DNA from: Agrococcus casei LMG 22410
Lineage (GTDB): Bacteria > Actinomycetota > Actinomycetes > Actinomycetales > Microbacteriaceae
Assembly (NCBI RefSeq): GCF_900163565.1
Contig: NZ_FUHU01000020.1
Coordinates: 186,001-250,000, forward strand
Direction: 5' to 3'
Length of the DNA stretch: 64,000 nucleotides
Shown: positions 19,563 to 30,054 of the stretch, piece by piece
Layout of the letters: every line of letters starts with the position of its first letter
Numbering within the stretch: the stretch's first letter is position 1
The notes under the pieces: model-generated
Databases searched by the model: none
Told to the model about the DNA's origin: nothing
The model's input: the letters and a program-made list of their open reading frames with translations, nothing else
Position numbers and translations under genes: made by a program

Positions 19563-21153
19563 AGCGTCGCCGCGCGAGCTTCACCGCTTCGACAAAGCCA
19601 CGCCAGCGTTCGCGCTCCTCGCGCACCGGCTCGACGATCTCCTCGCGCGCCGTCGCGTTGACCTGACGCAGCAGCCGTCGCCGCGCCCTCGTGCGTCGAA
19701 CAGCCCCGGCGACACCGCCGAAGGCAGCGCTCAGCAGCCCGAGCAGGATCCCGAGCAGAATGCCGCCTGCAACCAGCAGCGTCGGCACCTGCCACCCCTC
19801 GACCGTCGGCACCTCGGGCGTCAGAAACGGCAGCCCGAAGCCGAACGAACCCATCAGCCACAGCAGCAGATACCAGCCGACGCCGACCAGCGCGGCCAGC
19901 AGTGCCACCCACTGCAGCACCGTGACGATGCTCCACCCCCACGACACGCGCGCCTGCAGGCGAGTGCGAGCAACCGCGCGATCCAGCTCTTCTGGCAGCC
20001 CCGGCAGCGCAGACTCTGCGCGCTCGCGAACCGACTCGGCCCATCCGCCGCTCAGGTCTGCCGACGCCCGGGCAGCGTAGTCGCGCACGCCCTTGTTGGC
20101 CTGCGCCCGACCAGAGGCAGACATCTTCGGCATGCTCGATCGGTGCACGCCACTCTCGTCGGCCTCCTCGCGCAGGCCGAGCCGGCGCAGCGGGTCAGCC
20201 CGAAACCGCAGCATCCACGACGTCAGCAGCCAGCCGGTGCGCTGCCCGAGGCGCTTGCGATACGACGAGCCGACGGCTGCAGCGATCGCCGGAACCCCGG
20301 CAGCCTGCCCCAGCGCCTGCGTGAGCGCCTTCTCTGCATCTCGCGGCGGCTGTGACGGCACCCGCGCATCCGCCCACTCCGAGGTCGCCGAGTCGATGTC
20401 GGCCTCGATTCGTTCGAGCTGGGCACGCCGCCCCTTCGCGACCTTGGCGATCTGCTGCCGCACCGCGTCGACGCCGTCGCCAGTGCGCGCGCTTGCTCCG
20501 AGCACCTTGACTTTGCCGAGCCCGTCGCGCTCGAGCAGGTCTCTGAACGAGTCGGCAACGGCCTTCTGATCGGATGCGCTGAGCAGGTCGGTTTTGTTCA
20601 GCACAGCGAGCGTCACGGCGCTGTGTCCGGAGTGAGGGGTGATGAAATCGCGATGTATGACTGCGTCGGCATACTTCTCGGGGTCGACGACCCACACGAG
20701 CACGTCGACCTGTGCCGCCAGCCTCGCGGCGATGTCGCGGTGCTCGGATCGCACCGAGTCGAAGTCGGGCAGATCGAGCAGAATGAGCGGGCCTACCTGC
20801 TTGTCGAAGCCGCCCGTGCGCTCGGAGCGGTCGCGCACTTCGAGCCAGTCGAGCAGCGCGGCCGAGCCATCCGGCTGCCACACCGCCGCCAGGGGCGTGC
20901 TGGTCGTGGGCCTGCGCACGTGCGTCGTCGCCACATCCGCCCCGACGATCGCGTTGAACAGCGATGACTTGCCGCTGCCGGTCGCCCCGAAGAACCCGAC
21001 GACCGTGTGCTCGTCAGAGAGCTCGCGCCGAGACGAGCCCGACTGGGCCACTGCGCGAATGCGCTCGGAGTCCGCGCGAGCGATACGGCCGTCGGCGAGC
21101 TCTGCGGCGGTGTCGAGGGCGGTCAGCCGCTCGGCAAGTGTCGGCTTGCTCAC
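19561..21153 (-). CDS. Dynamin-like/Era-type membrane GTPase, second of a pair
   Basis: This 530-residue protein has a GTPase domain with G1 GATGSGKSS (about 55-63), G3 DLPDFDS and G4 NKTD. C-terminal to about residue 395 are two or three membrane helices (VLQWVALLAALVGVGWYLLLW and LLVAGGILLGILLGLL) and a basic tail. This resembles the tandem bacterial dynamin-like proteins of actinobacteria (DynA/DynB of Streptomyces). Its start overlaps the upstream GTPase stop by 4 nt, implying equimolar production. A role in membrane remodelling is inference. Confidence 0.82.
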   Translation of the reverse strand: MSKPTLAERLTALDTAAELADGRIARADSERIRAVAQSGSSRRELSDEHTVVGFFGATGSGKSSLFNAIVGADVATTHVRRPTTSTPLAAVWQPDGSAALLDWLEVRDRSERTGGFDKQVGPLILLDLPDFDSVRSEHRDIAARLAAQVDVLVWVVDPEKYADAVIHRDFITPHSGHSAVTLAVLNKTDLLSASDQKAVADSFRDLLERDGLGKVKVLGASARTGDGVDAVRQQIAKVAKGRRAQLERIEADIDSATSEWADARVPSQPPRDAEKALTQALGQAAGVPAIAAAVGSSYRKRLGQRTGWLLTSWMLRFRADPLRRLGLREEADESGVHRSSMPKMSASGRAQANKGVRDYAARASADLSGGWAESVRERAESALPGLPEELDRAVARTRLQARVSWGWSIVTVLQWVALLAALVGVGWYLLLWLMGSFGFGLPFLTPEVPTVEGWQVPTLLVAGGILLGILLGLLSAAFGGVAGAVRRTRARRRLLRQVNATAREEIVEPVREERERWRGFVEAVKLARRR

Positions 21154-22910
21154 GAGGCGTCTCCCGCTCCGTCGCTGGGCCTCGCCGCATCGCTCTGCCC
21201 AACCGCGACCGCCGACTCTGCCAGCTCGACTACGTCGCGAGCCCGCTCACGCAGCTCGTCAGCCGACGACCCGGCTTCGAGCTGCTCGAGCAGCACCTCG
21301 TAGCGCTTCGCCTCTTCGCTCATGAGCCGGTCGACGCGCTCGTTCAGCTCGGTCTTGGCCTTCGCCGCCAGGCGTCGCACAGCATCTTCGCCGAAGATCG
21401 TCTCGAGCAGCTTCTGGCCAACGACAGCCGACCCGCCCGCGATCGCGATCTCGCCGCCCGTCAGCCCGCCGGTCGACGCGAACACCACAATCATGAGCGC
21501 CACCGTGATCGCGTTGAGCCCGAGCGACATGATCCGCGCACGCATGCGCTTGCCCCCGGCACTCGCCTGAATGGTCTCGACGAGCGACGCCTGCCACTCG
21601 CGAATCAGCTGCGCCGAGCGTCCGCTCAGATCGGCGGATGCGGTGGCAAGGCCGGGCGTGTCGAGGTCGCGCAGCTGCGGCTCGGTGCGTCCGATGCCCC
21701 GCCACGCGCGTGCGGCCGCCGACTCGCCGGCGTCGATGATGACGGCGTGCAGCCCATGCTCGATCTCGGTCTCGACGGCCTGCAGCGGCTCGGGCTTGCC
21801 GGTGAAGAAGCGGCCGATGCGGTCGACGGTTCCTGAGAACCACTGCTCGACCTTGCGAAACACATCGGAGGTGCCCACAAAGTCCTGCCAGCGGCCGAGC
21901 ACTTCGTCGCGCAGCAGGCGTCCGTCGCTGGTCGCCTCGATGACCTGCTCGGTCGCCTCGGCGTACTCGGCGGCGACGAGCGCACGAGCGGCGGATGCAC
22001 GCTCGAGTTCGCGGGCGCGGGCGTCGGCCAGCGCGTCGACACCGGATGCAAGATCGCGCGCGGCGCCCACCAGCGTCCGCGCGGCAACGGCCCGACGCGA
22101 CTGGGCGTCTTCGGCGAGCCCGTGCAGATGCTTGCGAATGCGCTCGATGCTCTCGGCAGGCAGCACCTCGTCGAACTGCGAGACCGTGCCGACTTCAAAC
22201 AGCCGCGCGTCGCCGAGACCGGCCTCTGTCAGCATCACCTGCAGATCGGCGGCAATGCTCTCGCGGGCTTCTTCGTCAACCCTGTTCAGCACCACGGCGA
22301 CCTCGATGTCGCGCTCGGCCGCACGATGCAGGAACTGCCAGGGGAGCGCATCCGCGTATCGCGCCGGTGTCGTGACGAACAGCCAGAGATCGGCGGCAGC
22401 CAGCAACTGAGCTGCCAGTGCCCTGTTGCCGTCGTCGATGCTGTCGAAGTCGGGGGCGTCAAGCAGGGCGAGGCCCGAGGGCATCGAGTCGGTCGCGAGG
22501 ATGCGAATTGCAGCACCGTCTGCGCTCTCACCGGTGGCGCCGTCGCTGCGCACGCGAGCGAGGGACGGCAGGATGCGCGAATCGCTGAACCAGCGCTCGT
22601 CATCGGGATGGCAGACGATCAACGGCTGCCTGGTGGTCGGCCTAATGACACCGGCGGCGCTGACACGGCGGCCCACCAGGGCGTTCACGAGTGTCGACTT
22701 GCCGGCGCCCGTCGAACCGCCAACGACTGCGAGCAGGGGAGCGTCGAGTCGCTCGAGCCTTGGCTGCACGTAGTCGGCGAGCTGTCGCACGATGGAGTCT
22801 CGCTTGGCGGCAGAGTCGGCGTCGAGGGCGAACTGCGTCTCTTCTAGGGTTGAGCGCAGCGCCTGCGGCGCATCTGTCTGGTTGCCTGGCACGATTCCAT
22901 TCTGCCCCAT
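21150..22910 (-). CDS. Dynamin-like GTPase, first of a pair
   Basis: This 586-residue protein has G1 GGSTGAGKSTLVNALVG (about 64-80), a G2-type RPTTRQP, G3 DAPDFDS and G4 NRVD, followed by a long helical region. A hydrophobic hairpin (ITVALMIVVFASTGG, IAIAGGSAVVGQ) lies near residue 500, as expected for a membrane-associating dynamin-like protein. ATG 22910 is chosen because AGGAAG lies 7 nt upstream; in-frame ATGs further up lack a site. It is translationally coupled to the GTPase at 19561 and diverges from a lipoprotein gene. Confidence 0.85.
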   Translation of the reverse strand: MGQNGIVPGNQTDAPQALRSTLEETQFALDADSAAKRDSIVRQLADYVQPRLERLDAPLLAVVGGSTGAGKSTLVNALVGRRVSAAGVIRPTTRQPLIVCHPDDERWFSDSRILPSLARVRSDGATGESADGAAIRILATDSMPSGLALLDAPDFDSIDDGNRALAAQLLAAADLWLFVTTPARYADALPWQFLHRAAERDIEVAVVLNRVDEEARESIAADLQVMLTEAGLGDARLFEVGTVSQFDEVLPAESIERIRKHLHGLAEDAQSRRAVAARTLVGAARDLASGVDALADARARELERASAARALVAAEYAEATEQVIEATSDGRLLRDEVLGRWQDFVGTSDVFRKVEQWFSGTVDRIGRFFTGKPEPLQAVETEIEHGLHAVIIDAGESAAARAWRGIGRTEPQLRDLDTPGLATASADLSGRSAQLIREWQASLVETIQASAGGKRMRARIMSLGLNAITVALMIVVFASTGGLTGGEIAIAGGSAVVGQKLLETIFGEDAVRRLAAKAKTELNERVDRLMSEEAKRYEVLLEQLEAGSSADELRERARDVVELAESAVAVGQSDAARPSDGAGDAS

Positions 22911-23025
22911 GCAGGCTTCCTGCCCATCGGCCTCATAGCCAGCGTTCAGCGTCCTTTGCTGATGAGCGGTTACCATCAGAAGTCGACGGCAGACTCGTTT
23001 CAATTCTGAACATCAGGGAGCACTC

Positions 23026-23649
23026 ATGCGAAAGCGGCAAGGCATCACAGCCATGGTCGCAACCGCTGCTGCCCTGACCCTGCTGGCCGGTTGTGCCAGC
23101 AATGCGACCCCCCAGGCGCGTCCGCAGCAGACTCAGCAAGAACAGCAGCATGACGGCACGCTCCCCAATCGCGAGTCCGCAGCTGACGAGAGTGAGCCCA
23201 GCGGCGAACACACCCCCGATCACATGGGCATGCCGCCCCCGTATGAACCGCAGCCGCTGTGGCCTGAGTCAGGCGTGGTCGAGTTTCCGCACGAGGTCGG
23301 CGACGGCTTCACCGGTGGAACAGACGTTAACGTCACCACCTTCTTCGTCTCGAGTGTCTACACCGACAACGACTACAACCTGCTTTCGGTGCGGGTCGCC
23401 GACAACTTTTATGGCTACAACGCGCGCGACTACTCGTACAGCAACCTGCACTACGTCGACGGAGTGCTGTGCGGTGGCAATGGCGGCTCCAGCGAGTCAG
23501 AGATCTATTCGCGCACGTGCTGGATCATCGGAACAGACGGCGAGACATGGATGACCTCGTACAGTGCTGACATCAGCTACGAGGATCTGGCTGGCTACCT
23601 TCGGGTCGTCCACGATGCTCTCGTCGCCAACGCAGCCGACATCAGCTGA
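23026..23649 (+). CDS. Putative secreted lipoprotein
   Basis: This 207-residue precursor has a basic N-terminus, a hydrophobic core and the lipobox LAGC at about residues 20-23. A Gln/Pro/Glu-rich linker of about 50 residues precedes a globular part with many aromatic residues (NFYGYNARDYSYSNLHYVDG) and two cysteines that could pair. I do not recognise the family. AGGGAG at 23015-23020 sets the start at 23026; TACCAT at 22971-22976 may be its -10. It diverges from the dynamin-like pair and could be functionally linked, but nothing shows this. Confidence 0.78.
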   Translation: MRKRQGITAMVATAAALTLLAGCASNATPQARPQQTQQEQQHDGTLPNRESAADESEPSGEHTPDHMGMPPPYEPQPLWPESGVVEFPHEVGDGFTGGTDVNVTTFFVSSVYTDNDYNLLSVRVADNFYGYNARDYSYSNLHYVDGVLCGGNGGSSESEIYSRTCWIIGTDGETWMTSYSADISYEDLAGYLRVVHDALVANAADIS

Positions 23650-23658
23650 GACAGAAGA

Positions 23659-23686
23659 ATGGCGGAGCCCCGAGGGGCCCCGCCAT
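23659..23686. terminator. Bidirectional terminator between lipoprotein gene and sdhB
   Basis: ATGGCGGAGCCCC and GGGGCCCCGCCAT form a 13-bp stem with one mismatch in the 54-bp gap between convergent genes. Confidence 0.75.
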
Positions 23687-23703
23687 CAGCTGTGATGTTC
23701 GAG

Positions 23704-24471
23704 TTAGAGCTTCACGCCCGAGATCATCGCCTGCTTGACCTCTGCGATCGCCTTCGTCACCTGGATGCCGCGGGGGCAGGCGTCGGTGCAGTTGAAGGTG
23801 GTGCGGCAGCGCCACACGCCCTCGCGGTCGTTGAGGATATCGAGGCGAACCTGCGATGCCTCGTCACGCGAGTCGAAGATGAAGCGGTGTGCGTTCACAA
23901 TCGCGGCCGGGCCGAAGTACTGGCCGTCAGTCCAGAACACGGGGCATGACGTGGTGCATGCTGCGCACAGGATGCACTTGGTCGTGTCGTCGAAGCGAGC
24001 GCGCTGCTCGACTGTCTGGTGACGCTCCTTCTCGGGCTTCGAAGTCGCCTGCAGGAACGGCTGGATCTCGCGGAAGGAGTCGAAGAACGGCTCCATGTCG
24101 ACGATGAGGTCCTTCTCGAGGGGCAGACCCTTGATCGCCTCGACGTAGATGGGCTTCGAGATGTCGAAGTCCTTCACGAGCGCCTTGCATGCCAAGCGGT
24201 TCTTGCCGTTGATGCGCATCGCATCCGATCCGCAGATGCCGTGAGCGCACGAGCGGCGGAACGTCAGCGTCGAGTCCTGCTCCCACTTGATGCGGTGCAA
24301 GGCATCGAGGATGCGCTCGGTCGGGAACATCTCGACGTCGTAGTCGACCCAGCGGGGCTCGTCGTCGACCTCAGGGTCGAAGCGGCGGATGTTCAGCGTC
24401 ACCGTGAACGACTTGGGAGCCTCTTCTTCGACGATCACTTCGCCGGCTTCTGCAACAGCAGCGTCACTCAA
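23704..24471 (-). CDS. sdhB: Succinate dehydrogenase iron-sulfur subunit
   Basis: This 255-residue protein has the [2Fe-2S] motif SCAHGICGSDAM with its later Cys in NRLAC, and the [4Fe-4S]/[3Fe-4S] cysteines in CILCAACTTSCP and CRTTFNCTDACPRG. It carries electrons from the SdhA flavin to quinone. The start is TTG at 24469-24471: AGGAGG lies 6 nt upstream, the protein then begins (M)SDAAVAEAG, and the longer open frame overlaps sdhA without family similarity. It is the last gene of sdhCDAB. Confidence 0.95.
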   Translation of the reverse strand: MSDAAVAEAGEVIVEEEAPKSFTVTLNIRRFDPEVDDEPRWVDYDVEMFPTERILDALHRIKWEQDSTLTFRRSCAHGICGSDAMRINGKNRLACKALVKDFDISKPIYVEAIKGLPLEKDLIVDMEPFFDSFREIQPFLQATSKPEKERHQTVEQRARFDDTTKCILCAACTTSCPVFWTDGQYFGPAAIVNAHRFIFDSRDEASQVRLDILNDREGVWRCRTTFNCTDACPRGIQVTKAIAEVKQAMISGVKL

Positions 24472-24484
24472 TCGATACCTCCTG

Positions 24485-26299
<1,815 letters not shown>

Positions 26300-26318
26300 A
26301 GTCCTTAGATGCCTGTCG

Positions 26319-26771
26319 CTAGAGCGTCGCGCAGAACGACGGGAGCAGCTCGGGGTCTGCGCCGGCGGGGCACGGGTCGAATGTGAACGTGATGAGCGTG
26401 CCGAGGATGATCAGCACTGCAGCGGCCACGACGACCGCGCCGATGAGCACCTTGCGGATGCCCTCCTTGTGCACGTAGTCGTTGATGACGGTGCGCATGC
26501 CGTTCGAGCCGTGGATGAATGCGAGCCACAGCATGATGACGTCCCACCACATCCAGAACGGGTCAGCCCACTTGCCGGCCACGAATCCGAAGGTGATGGC
26601 CTGGATGCCGCCCTCGGTCCAGATGAGGTTGTAGAAGAGGTGCCCGAAGATCAGCACGATCAGCACGACGCCGGAGGCGCGCATGAAGACCCAGCCGATC
26701 TTGTCGAGGTTGGGGCCCTTGCGGTTCGACGAGCGAGCCGGGTACGCGTAGTTGGGGTTGTCGATCGTCAT
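26319..26771 (-). CDS. sdhD: Succinate dehydrogenase membrane anchor subunit
   Basis: This 150-residue protein has three hydrophobic helices: [36 protein letters not shown] and [20 protein letters not shown]. The histidines in FGHLF and FIHGSNG are candidate heme ligands. With SdhC it anchors the complex and forms the quinone site. ATG 26771 overlaps the sdhC stop by 1 nt; the longer frame upstream lies inside sdhC. Confidence 0.92.
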   Translation of the reverse strand: MTIDNPNYAYPARSSNRKGPNLDKIGWVFMRASGVVLIVLIFGHLFYNLIWTEGGIQAITFGFVAGKWADPFWMWWDVIMLWLAFIHGSNGMRTVINDYVHKEGIRKVLIGAVVVAAAVLIILGTLITFTFDPCPAGADPELLPSFCATL

Positions 26772-27196
26772 CAGTGGGCTCCCAGCACGTTCGGGATGTG
26801 GCGGATCGAGAATCCGACCACCAGGATGACGGCGAGCGCGATGACGACCCAGAACAGCGAACGCTGGATCTTGGTGGCCGCCGGCCACATGTCAACCGCG
26901 ATGATGCGGAGGCCATTGAGCGCGTGGAAGACCACTGCTCCGACCAGCACGATCTCGCCGAAGCCCATGATGGGGTTCTTGTAGGCGCCGATGACGGCGT
27001 TGTAGACCTCTGGGCTCACACGGACGACCGCCGTGTCGAGAACGTGTACCAGGAGGAAGAAAAAGATGGCGATGCCGGTGATTCGGTGCAGGACCCACGA
27101 CCACATTCCTTCGTTGCCCCGGTAAACGGTGCCCGCAATGCGGTTTTTCGAAGGCTTCGGGGTCTCATCGGCGAGGCTGCTGGTGCTTTGGGACAC
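26771..27196 (-). CDS. sdhC: Succinate dehydrogenase cytochrome b subunit
   Basis: This 141-residue protein has RGNEGMWSWVLHRITGIAIF, the cytochrome b556 family signature, followed by FLLVHVLDTAVV and VFHALNGLRIIAVD, whose histidines may bind heme. GTG 27196 is chosen because AAGGGG lies at a suitable distance. An ATG at 27202 is too close to that site, and the ATG at 27232 lies 1 nt from the -10 box TAGACT (27239-27234) and would precede the likely transcription start. It is the first gene of sdhCDAB. Confidence 0.9.
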   Translation of the reverse strand: MSQSTSSLADETPKPSKNRIAGTVYRGNEGMWSWVLHRITGIAIFFFLLVHVLDTAVVRVSPEVYNAVIGAYKNPIMGFGEIVLVGAVVFHALNGLRIIAVDMWPAATKIQRSLFWVVIALAVILVVGFSIRHIPNVLGAH

Positions 27197-27233
27197 GCGC
27201 ATTCCCCTTCTTGTTGCTGTAAGAGACGACATC

Positions 27234-27239
27234 AGTCTA
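27234..27239 (-). promoter_or_regulatory. -10 box of sdhCDAB
   Basis: TAGACT on the minus strand predicts a start near 27227 and a leader of about 30 nt containing the AAGGGG ribosome site. No convincing -35 box is present. A partial iron-regulator-like sequence lies just upstream at 27254-27272. Confidence 0.5.
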
Positions 27240-27282
27240 CGCCTCGCCGGCGCTTAGGTTCGCCTTAGCGGCCGGAGCGGCG

Positions 27283-28440
27283 TCAGGCCTCGACCAGTTC
27301 TGCCTCTTCGACACCGCGGAGGGCGCGTGCGGTCGCCTTCTCGTAGTGCTTGATCAGGTCATCGCACACCGAGGGCCACGACCGGGTGAGCACGCGTCTG
27401 CGACCTGCCTCGCCCATCCGCCCCCGTTCTGACGACGATGAGGCGAGCCTCGCGACCGCCTGGTGCAGCTCGGTGCGCGAGTCGGGTTCGAAGAGGTGGC
27501 CCGTCTCGCCCTCGTCGACGAGGTCGATGGGGCCGCCGGCTCGCGGCGCGATGACCGGCAGACCGGCAGCGGCGGCCTCCTGCAGGGTCTGGCCGAAGGT
27601 CTCCTCGGCTCCTGTGTGGCAGAACATGTCGAATGAGCCGTAGGCGGCCGACAGCGCGTTGCCGCTGAGGGCGCCGAGGTAGACGGGGTCGAACTTCGCG
27701 AGGCGGCTGCGCACCTCGGGCATCGCGGGGCCGTCTCCGACGATCGCGACGCGGATGTTCGGAATGCCTTCGAGCGCCTCGAGCCGGTGCAGGCCCTTCT
27801 CGGGTGCGACGCGGCCCACGTAGCCGGCGATGGTCTCGCCGCCGGGTGCGATGCGCTCGCGGAGGGCGGCGGATGCGGCGCCACGGCGGTTGTCGGGGTG
27901 GAAGCCCTCGAGGTCGACGCCCCGCACCCACTTCTTGACGCGCTTGACGCCAGCGTTCTTGAGGTCGGCGATGGCGGCGCTCGACGGTGCCAGCGTGCGG
28001 TCGGCTCCGTTGTGGATCTGCTTGATCACCTTCCAGGCGATGCTGGCTCCGGCTCCGAGCCGGTTGCGCTTCGCATAGCCGGCGACGTCGGTCTGGTAGA
28101 TCGCGACCGAGGGGAGGCCGACGCGCTGAGCCTCGCCGATCGCCTGTCCGCCGAGCATGAACGGACTCGCCGCATGCAGCACATCCGGCTGAAAGCGCTG
28201 CAGGAGAGCCGCGACCTGCGGACTCGGAAGGCCCACCGGAAACTGGCGGTAGGCGAGCGACGGCACTTCGAACACGGGAGTGCCGCGGTACTGGGTCGGT
28301 GCTCCGCAGCGAGGAGTGATGACGATGGCCTCGCGGCCCGTCTCCTGCAGGTGGTCGAGCACACGGCACACGCTGGTGGTGACGCCGTTGATAGTGGGGA
28401 GGAAAGACTCAGTCACAATGGCAACTCGTTCGATCTTCAC
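27283..28440 (-). CDS. GT4-family glycosyltransferase, probably GDP-mannose dependent
   Basis: This 385-residue retaining glycosyltransferase has the N-terminal TESFLPTINGVTTSVCRVLDHL typical of the MgtA/PimB-like group, YVGRVAPEKGLHRL at the nucleotide-sugar site, and the EX7E-type motif in EETFGQTLQEAAAAGLPVIAP. Relatives transfer mannose to lipid acceptors in lipoglycan synthesis. The GDP-mannose donor is inferred from this similarity and from the divergent manC gene. It starts with GTG 28440, 6 nt after a TACGCT -10 box. Confidence 0.85.
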   Translation of the reverse strand: MKIERVAIVTESFLPTINGVTTSVCRVLDHLQETGREAIVITPRCGAPTQYRGTPVFEVPSLAYRQFPVGLPSPQVAALLQRFQPDVLHAASPFMLGGQAIGEAQRVGLPSVAIYQTDVAGYAKRNRLGAGASIAWKVIKQIHNGADRTLAPSSAAIADLKNAGVKRVKKWVRGVDLEGFHPDNRRGAASAALRERIAPGGETIAGYVGRVAPEKGLHRLEALEGIPNIRVAIVGDGPAMPEVRSRLAKFDPVYLGALSGNALSAAYGSFDMFCHTGAEETFGQTLQEAAAAGLPVIAPRAGGPIDLVDEGETGHLFEPDSRTELHQAVARLASSSSERGRMGEAGRRRVLTRSWPSVCDDLIKHYEKATARALRGVEEAELVEA

Positions 28441-28446
28441 AGCTTC

Positions 28447-28452
28447 AGCGTA
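28447..28452 (-). promoter_or_regulatory. -10 box of the GT4 gene, leaderless
   Basis: TACGCT on the minus strand ends 6 nt before the GTG at 28440; no ribosome site is present. Confidence 0.6.
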
Positions 28453-28512
28453 GGAAGCCCCGGTGCTTTCGGGTCGAACCCGAGGTGAATGCCGGGTGAA
28501 CCTTGCTGAACT

Positions 28513-28727
28513 GAACTCCTTTTGGAGTTGAGATGGGGTCGCGGATGCGCGGCTCGGTTTGTGGCGTCGTGGCCGTTTTGAACTCCAAAGGGAGTTGGGA
28601 TGCGCGGGTCATGTCTGAAAAGGAGGTCAGACGGGCTGAAATCGCCAATGGGAGTTGAACCAGCTCCTTTTCGAGCACTGAACTCCCTTTGGAGTGCACC
28701 TGTGCAATCTGAACTCCCTTTGGAGTC
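28513..28727. repeat. Intergenic palindrome cluster B (four clear and two degenerate copies)
   Basis: Clear copies are AACTCC-TTTT-GGAGTT (28514-28529), AACTCC-AAAG-GGAGTT (28581-28596), AACTCC-CTTT-GGAGTG (28681-28696) and AACTCC-CTTT-GGAGTC (28712-28727). A GGAGTT half-site at 28651-28656 and a weak AGCTCC-TTTT-CGAGCA near 28662 lie between. Both orientations of the CTTT/AAAG core occur. This cluster fills most of the 332-bp gap between the divergent GT4 and manC genes, and I see no gene in it. Confidence 0.85.
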
Positions 28728-28760
28728 GGCACAGCAGTCTTGGTCCGGCACCCGCGCGGC

Positions 28761-28766
28761 TACGCT
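28761..28766 (+). promoter_or_regulatory. -10 box of manC, leaderless
   Basis: TACGCT ends 6 nt before the ATG at 28773, the same hexamer and spacing as the divergent GT4 gene. Confidence 0.6.
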
Positions 28767-28772
28767 GGAGCC

Positions 28773-29897
28773 ATGCACGACGCAACAGCTTCGCTCGACG
28801 ACTTCTACGCTGTCATCCCGGCCGGTGGTGTCGGCTCCCGACTCTGGCCGCTCTCGCGCGCAGAGGCCCCCAAGTTTCTGCATGACCTCACCGGCAGCGG
28901 CAAGACGCTGCTGCAGTCGACCGTCGACCGCCTCGCGCCGCTGGCCGGCGAAGGCCGGACAATGGTCGTCACAGGCCGCGCTCACCGTTCGGCAGTCGAG
29001 AGCCAGGTCGAGGGCCTGTCAGACGCAAACATCGTGCTCGAGGCAGACCCGCGCGACTCGACGGTCGCGATCGCGCTCGCAGCCGCCATCCTCAAGCGCC
29101 GCGAGCCCGACGTGATCGTCGGATCGTTCGCCGCCGACCACGTCATCAACGACGAGCGCGGCTTCCGTCGCTGCGTCGGCGAGGCGGTCGCTGCGGCTCG
29201 CGCAGGCCACATCGCCACGATCGGCATCACGCCCACCGAGCCGGCTGTCGGCTTCGGCTACATCTGCGCCGACGGCCCGGCCGAGATCGACGGCGCCCCC
29301 AGCGCCCGCAAGGTCGACAGCTTCGTCGAGAAGCCGACCCTCGATGTCGCGCAGCAGTACGTCGCCTCGGGCGACTACCTCTGGAACGCCGGCATGTTCA
29401 TCGCTCGCGCCGACGTGCTGATCGACGAGCTGCGCAAGAGCGAGCCCGAGCTGACCGACCAGATCGAAGAGCTCGCCGCAGTGTGGGACGAGCCCGAGCA
29501 GCGCGGCCCCGCAGTCGACCGCATCTGGCCGCAGCTGAAGAAGATCGCGATCGACTACTCGGTCGCCGAGCCCGCAGCCGAGCGCGGCCGCCTCGTCGTC
29601 GTGCCCGGCGACTTCGACTGGGACGACGTCGGCGACTTCTCGGCGGTCGCGAAGCTGCACAACCAGGGCCGCAACGACCGCCTCGCGATCCTCGGCGACG
29701 GCGGCACGGTGCTCGCAGACTCGTCGGCCGGCGTCGTGATCTCGCAGTCGAAGCGCATCATCTCCCTCGTCGGGGTGAAGGACATCGTGGTCGTCGACAC
29801 TCCGGATGCGCTGCTCGTCACCACGACAGAGCAGGCCCAGCGGGTCAAGCAGGTCGTTGACGCGATCCGTCGCTCTGGCAACTCCGACGTGCTCTGA
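28773..29897 (+). CDS. manC: Mannose-1-phosphate guanylyltransferase
   Basis: This 374-residue nucleotidyltransferase has the GTP-binding signature VIPAGGVGSRLWPLSR, FAADHVI, and the sugar-phosphate loop VDSFVEKPTLDVAQQY, then YLWNAGMFI and PGDFDWDDVGDFSA, all matching ManC. It makes GDP-mannose from mannose 1-phosphate and GTP. ATG 28773 is preferred over the in-frame ATG at 28740, which has no family similarity and no promoter. The C-terminal isomerase domain of bifunctional ManC/AlgA is absent. GDP-mannose would feed the neighbouring glycosyltransferase. Confidence 0.92.
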   Translation: MHDATASLDDFYAVIPAGGVGSRLWPLSRAEAPKFLHDLTGSGKTLLQSTVDRLAPLAGEGRTMVVTGRAHRSAVESQVEGLSDANIVLEADPRDSTVAIALAAAILKRREPDVIVGSFAADHVINDERGFRRCVGEAVAAARAGHIATIGITPTEPAVGFGYICADGPAEIDGAPSARKVDSFVEKPTLDVAQQYVASGDYLWNAGMFIARADVLIDELRKSEPELTDQIEELAAVWDEPEQRGPAVDRIWPQLKKIAIDYSVAEPAAERGRLVVVPGDFDWDDVGDFSAVAKLHNQGRNDRLAILGDGGTVLADSSAGVVISQSKRIISLVGVKDIVVVDTPDALLVTTTEQAQRVKQVVDAIRRSGNSDVL

Positions 29898-29994
29898 GCC
29901 GACTTTTAGCGCGATCCTCCAATTGCGTCAACCTCAATCGCAACATTTCGGTTTCGATCGCCGACTCCCGCGTTAATTCGCGGTGACGCTCGCG

Positions 29995-30050
29995 TAACAT
30001 CTGTGTATCTCAACCGCGGCATGCGGTTTTCAACTCTTTGATCCGGAGGA
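29995..30050 (+). promoter_or_regulatory. -10 box, leader hairpin and ribosome site of the BMP lipoprotein gene
   Basis: TAACAT at 29995-30000 is a -10 candidate. The predicted leader contains AACCGC-GGCAT-GCGGTT at 30012-30028, then GGAGGA at 30045-30050, 4 nt before a TTG start. Confidence 0.5.
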
Positions 30051-30054
30051 TCCC

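Noticed and set aside
27197-27232. Longer sdhC starting at ATG 27232
   Set aside because: That ATG lies 1 nt from the -10 box and upstream of the likely transcription start; AAGGGG favours GTG 27196.
28445-28732. Possible small protein on the minus strand containing TPKGVQ repeats
   Set aside because: The residues come from reading through the AACTCC palindromes; the same peptide appears at every cluster, so it reflects the DNA repeat.
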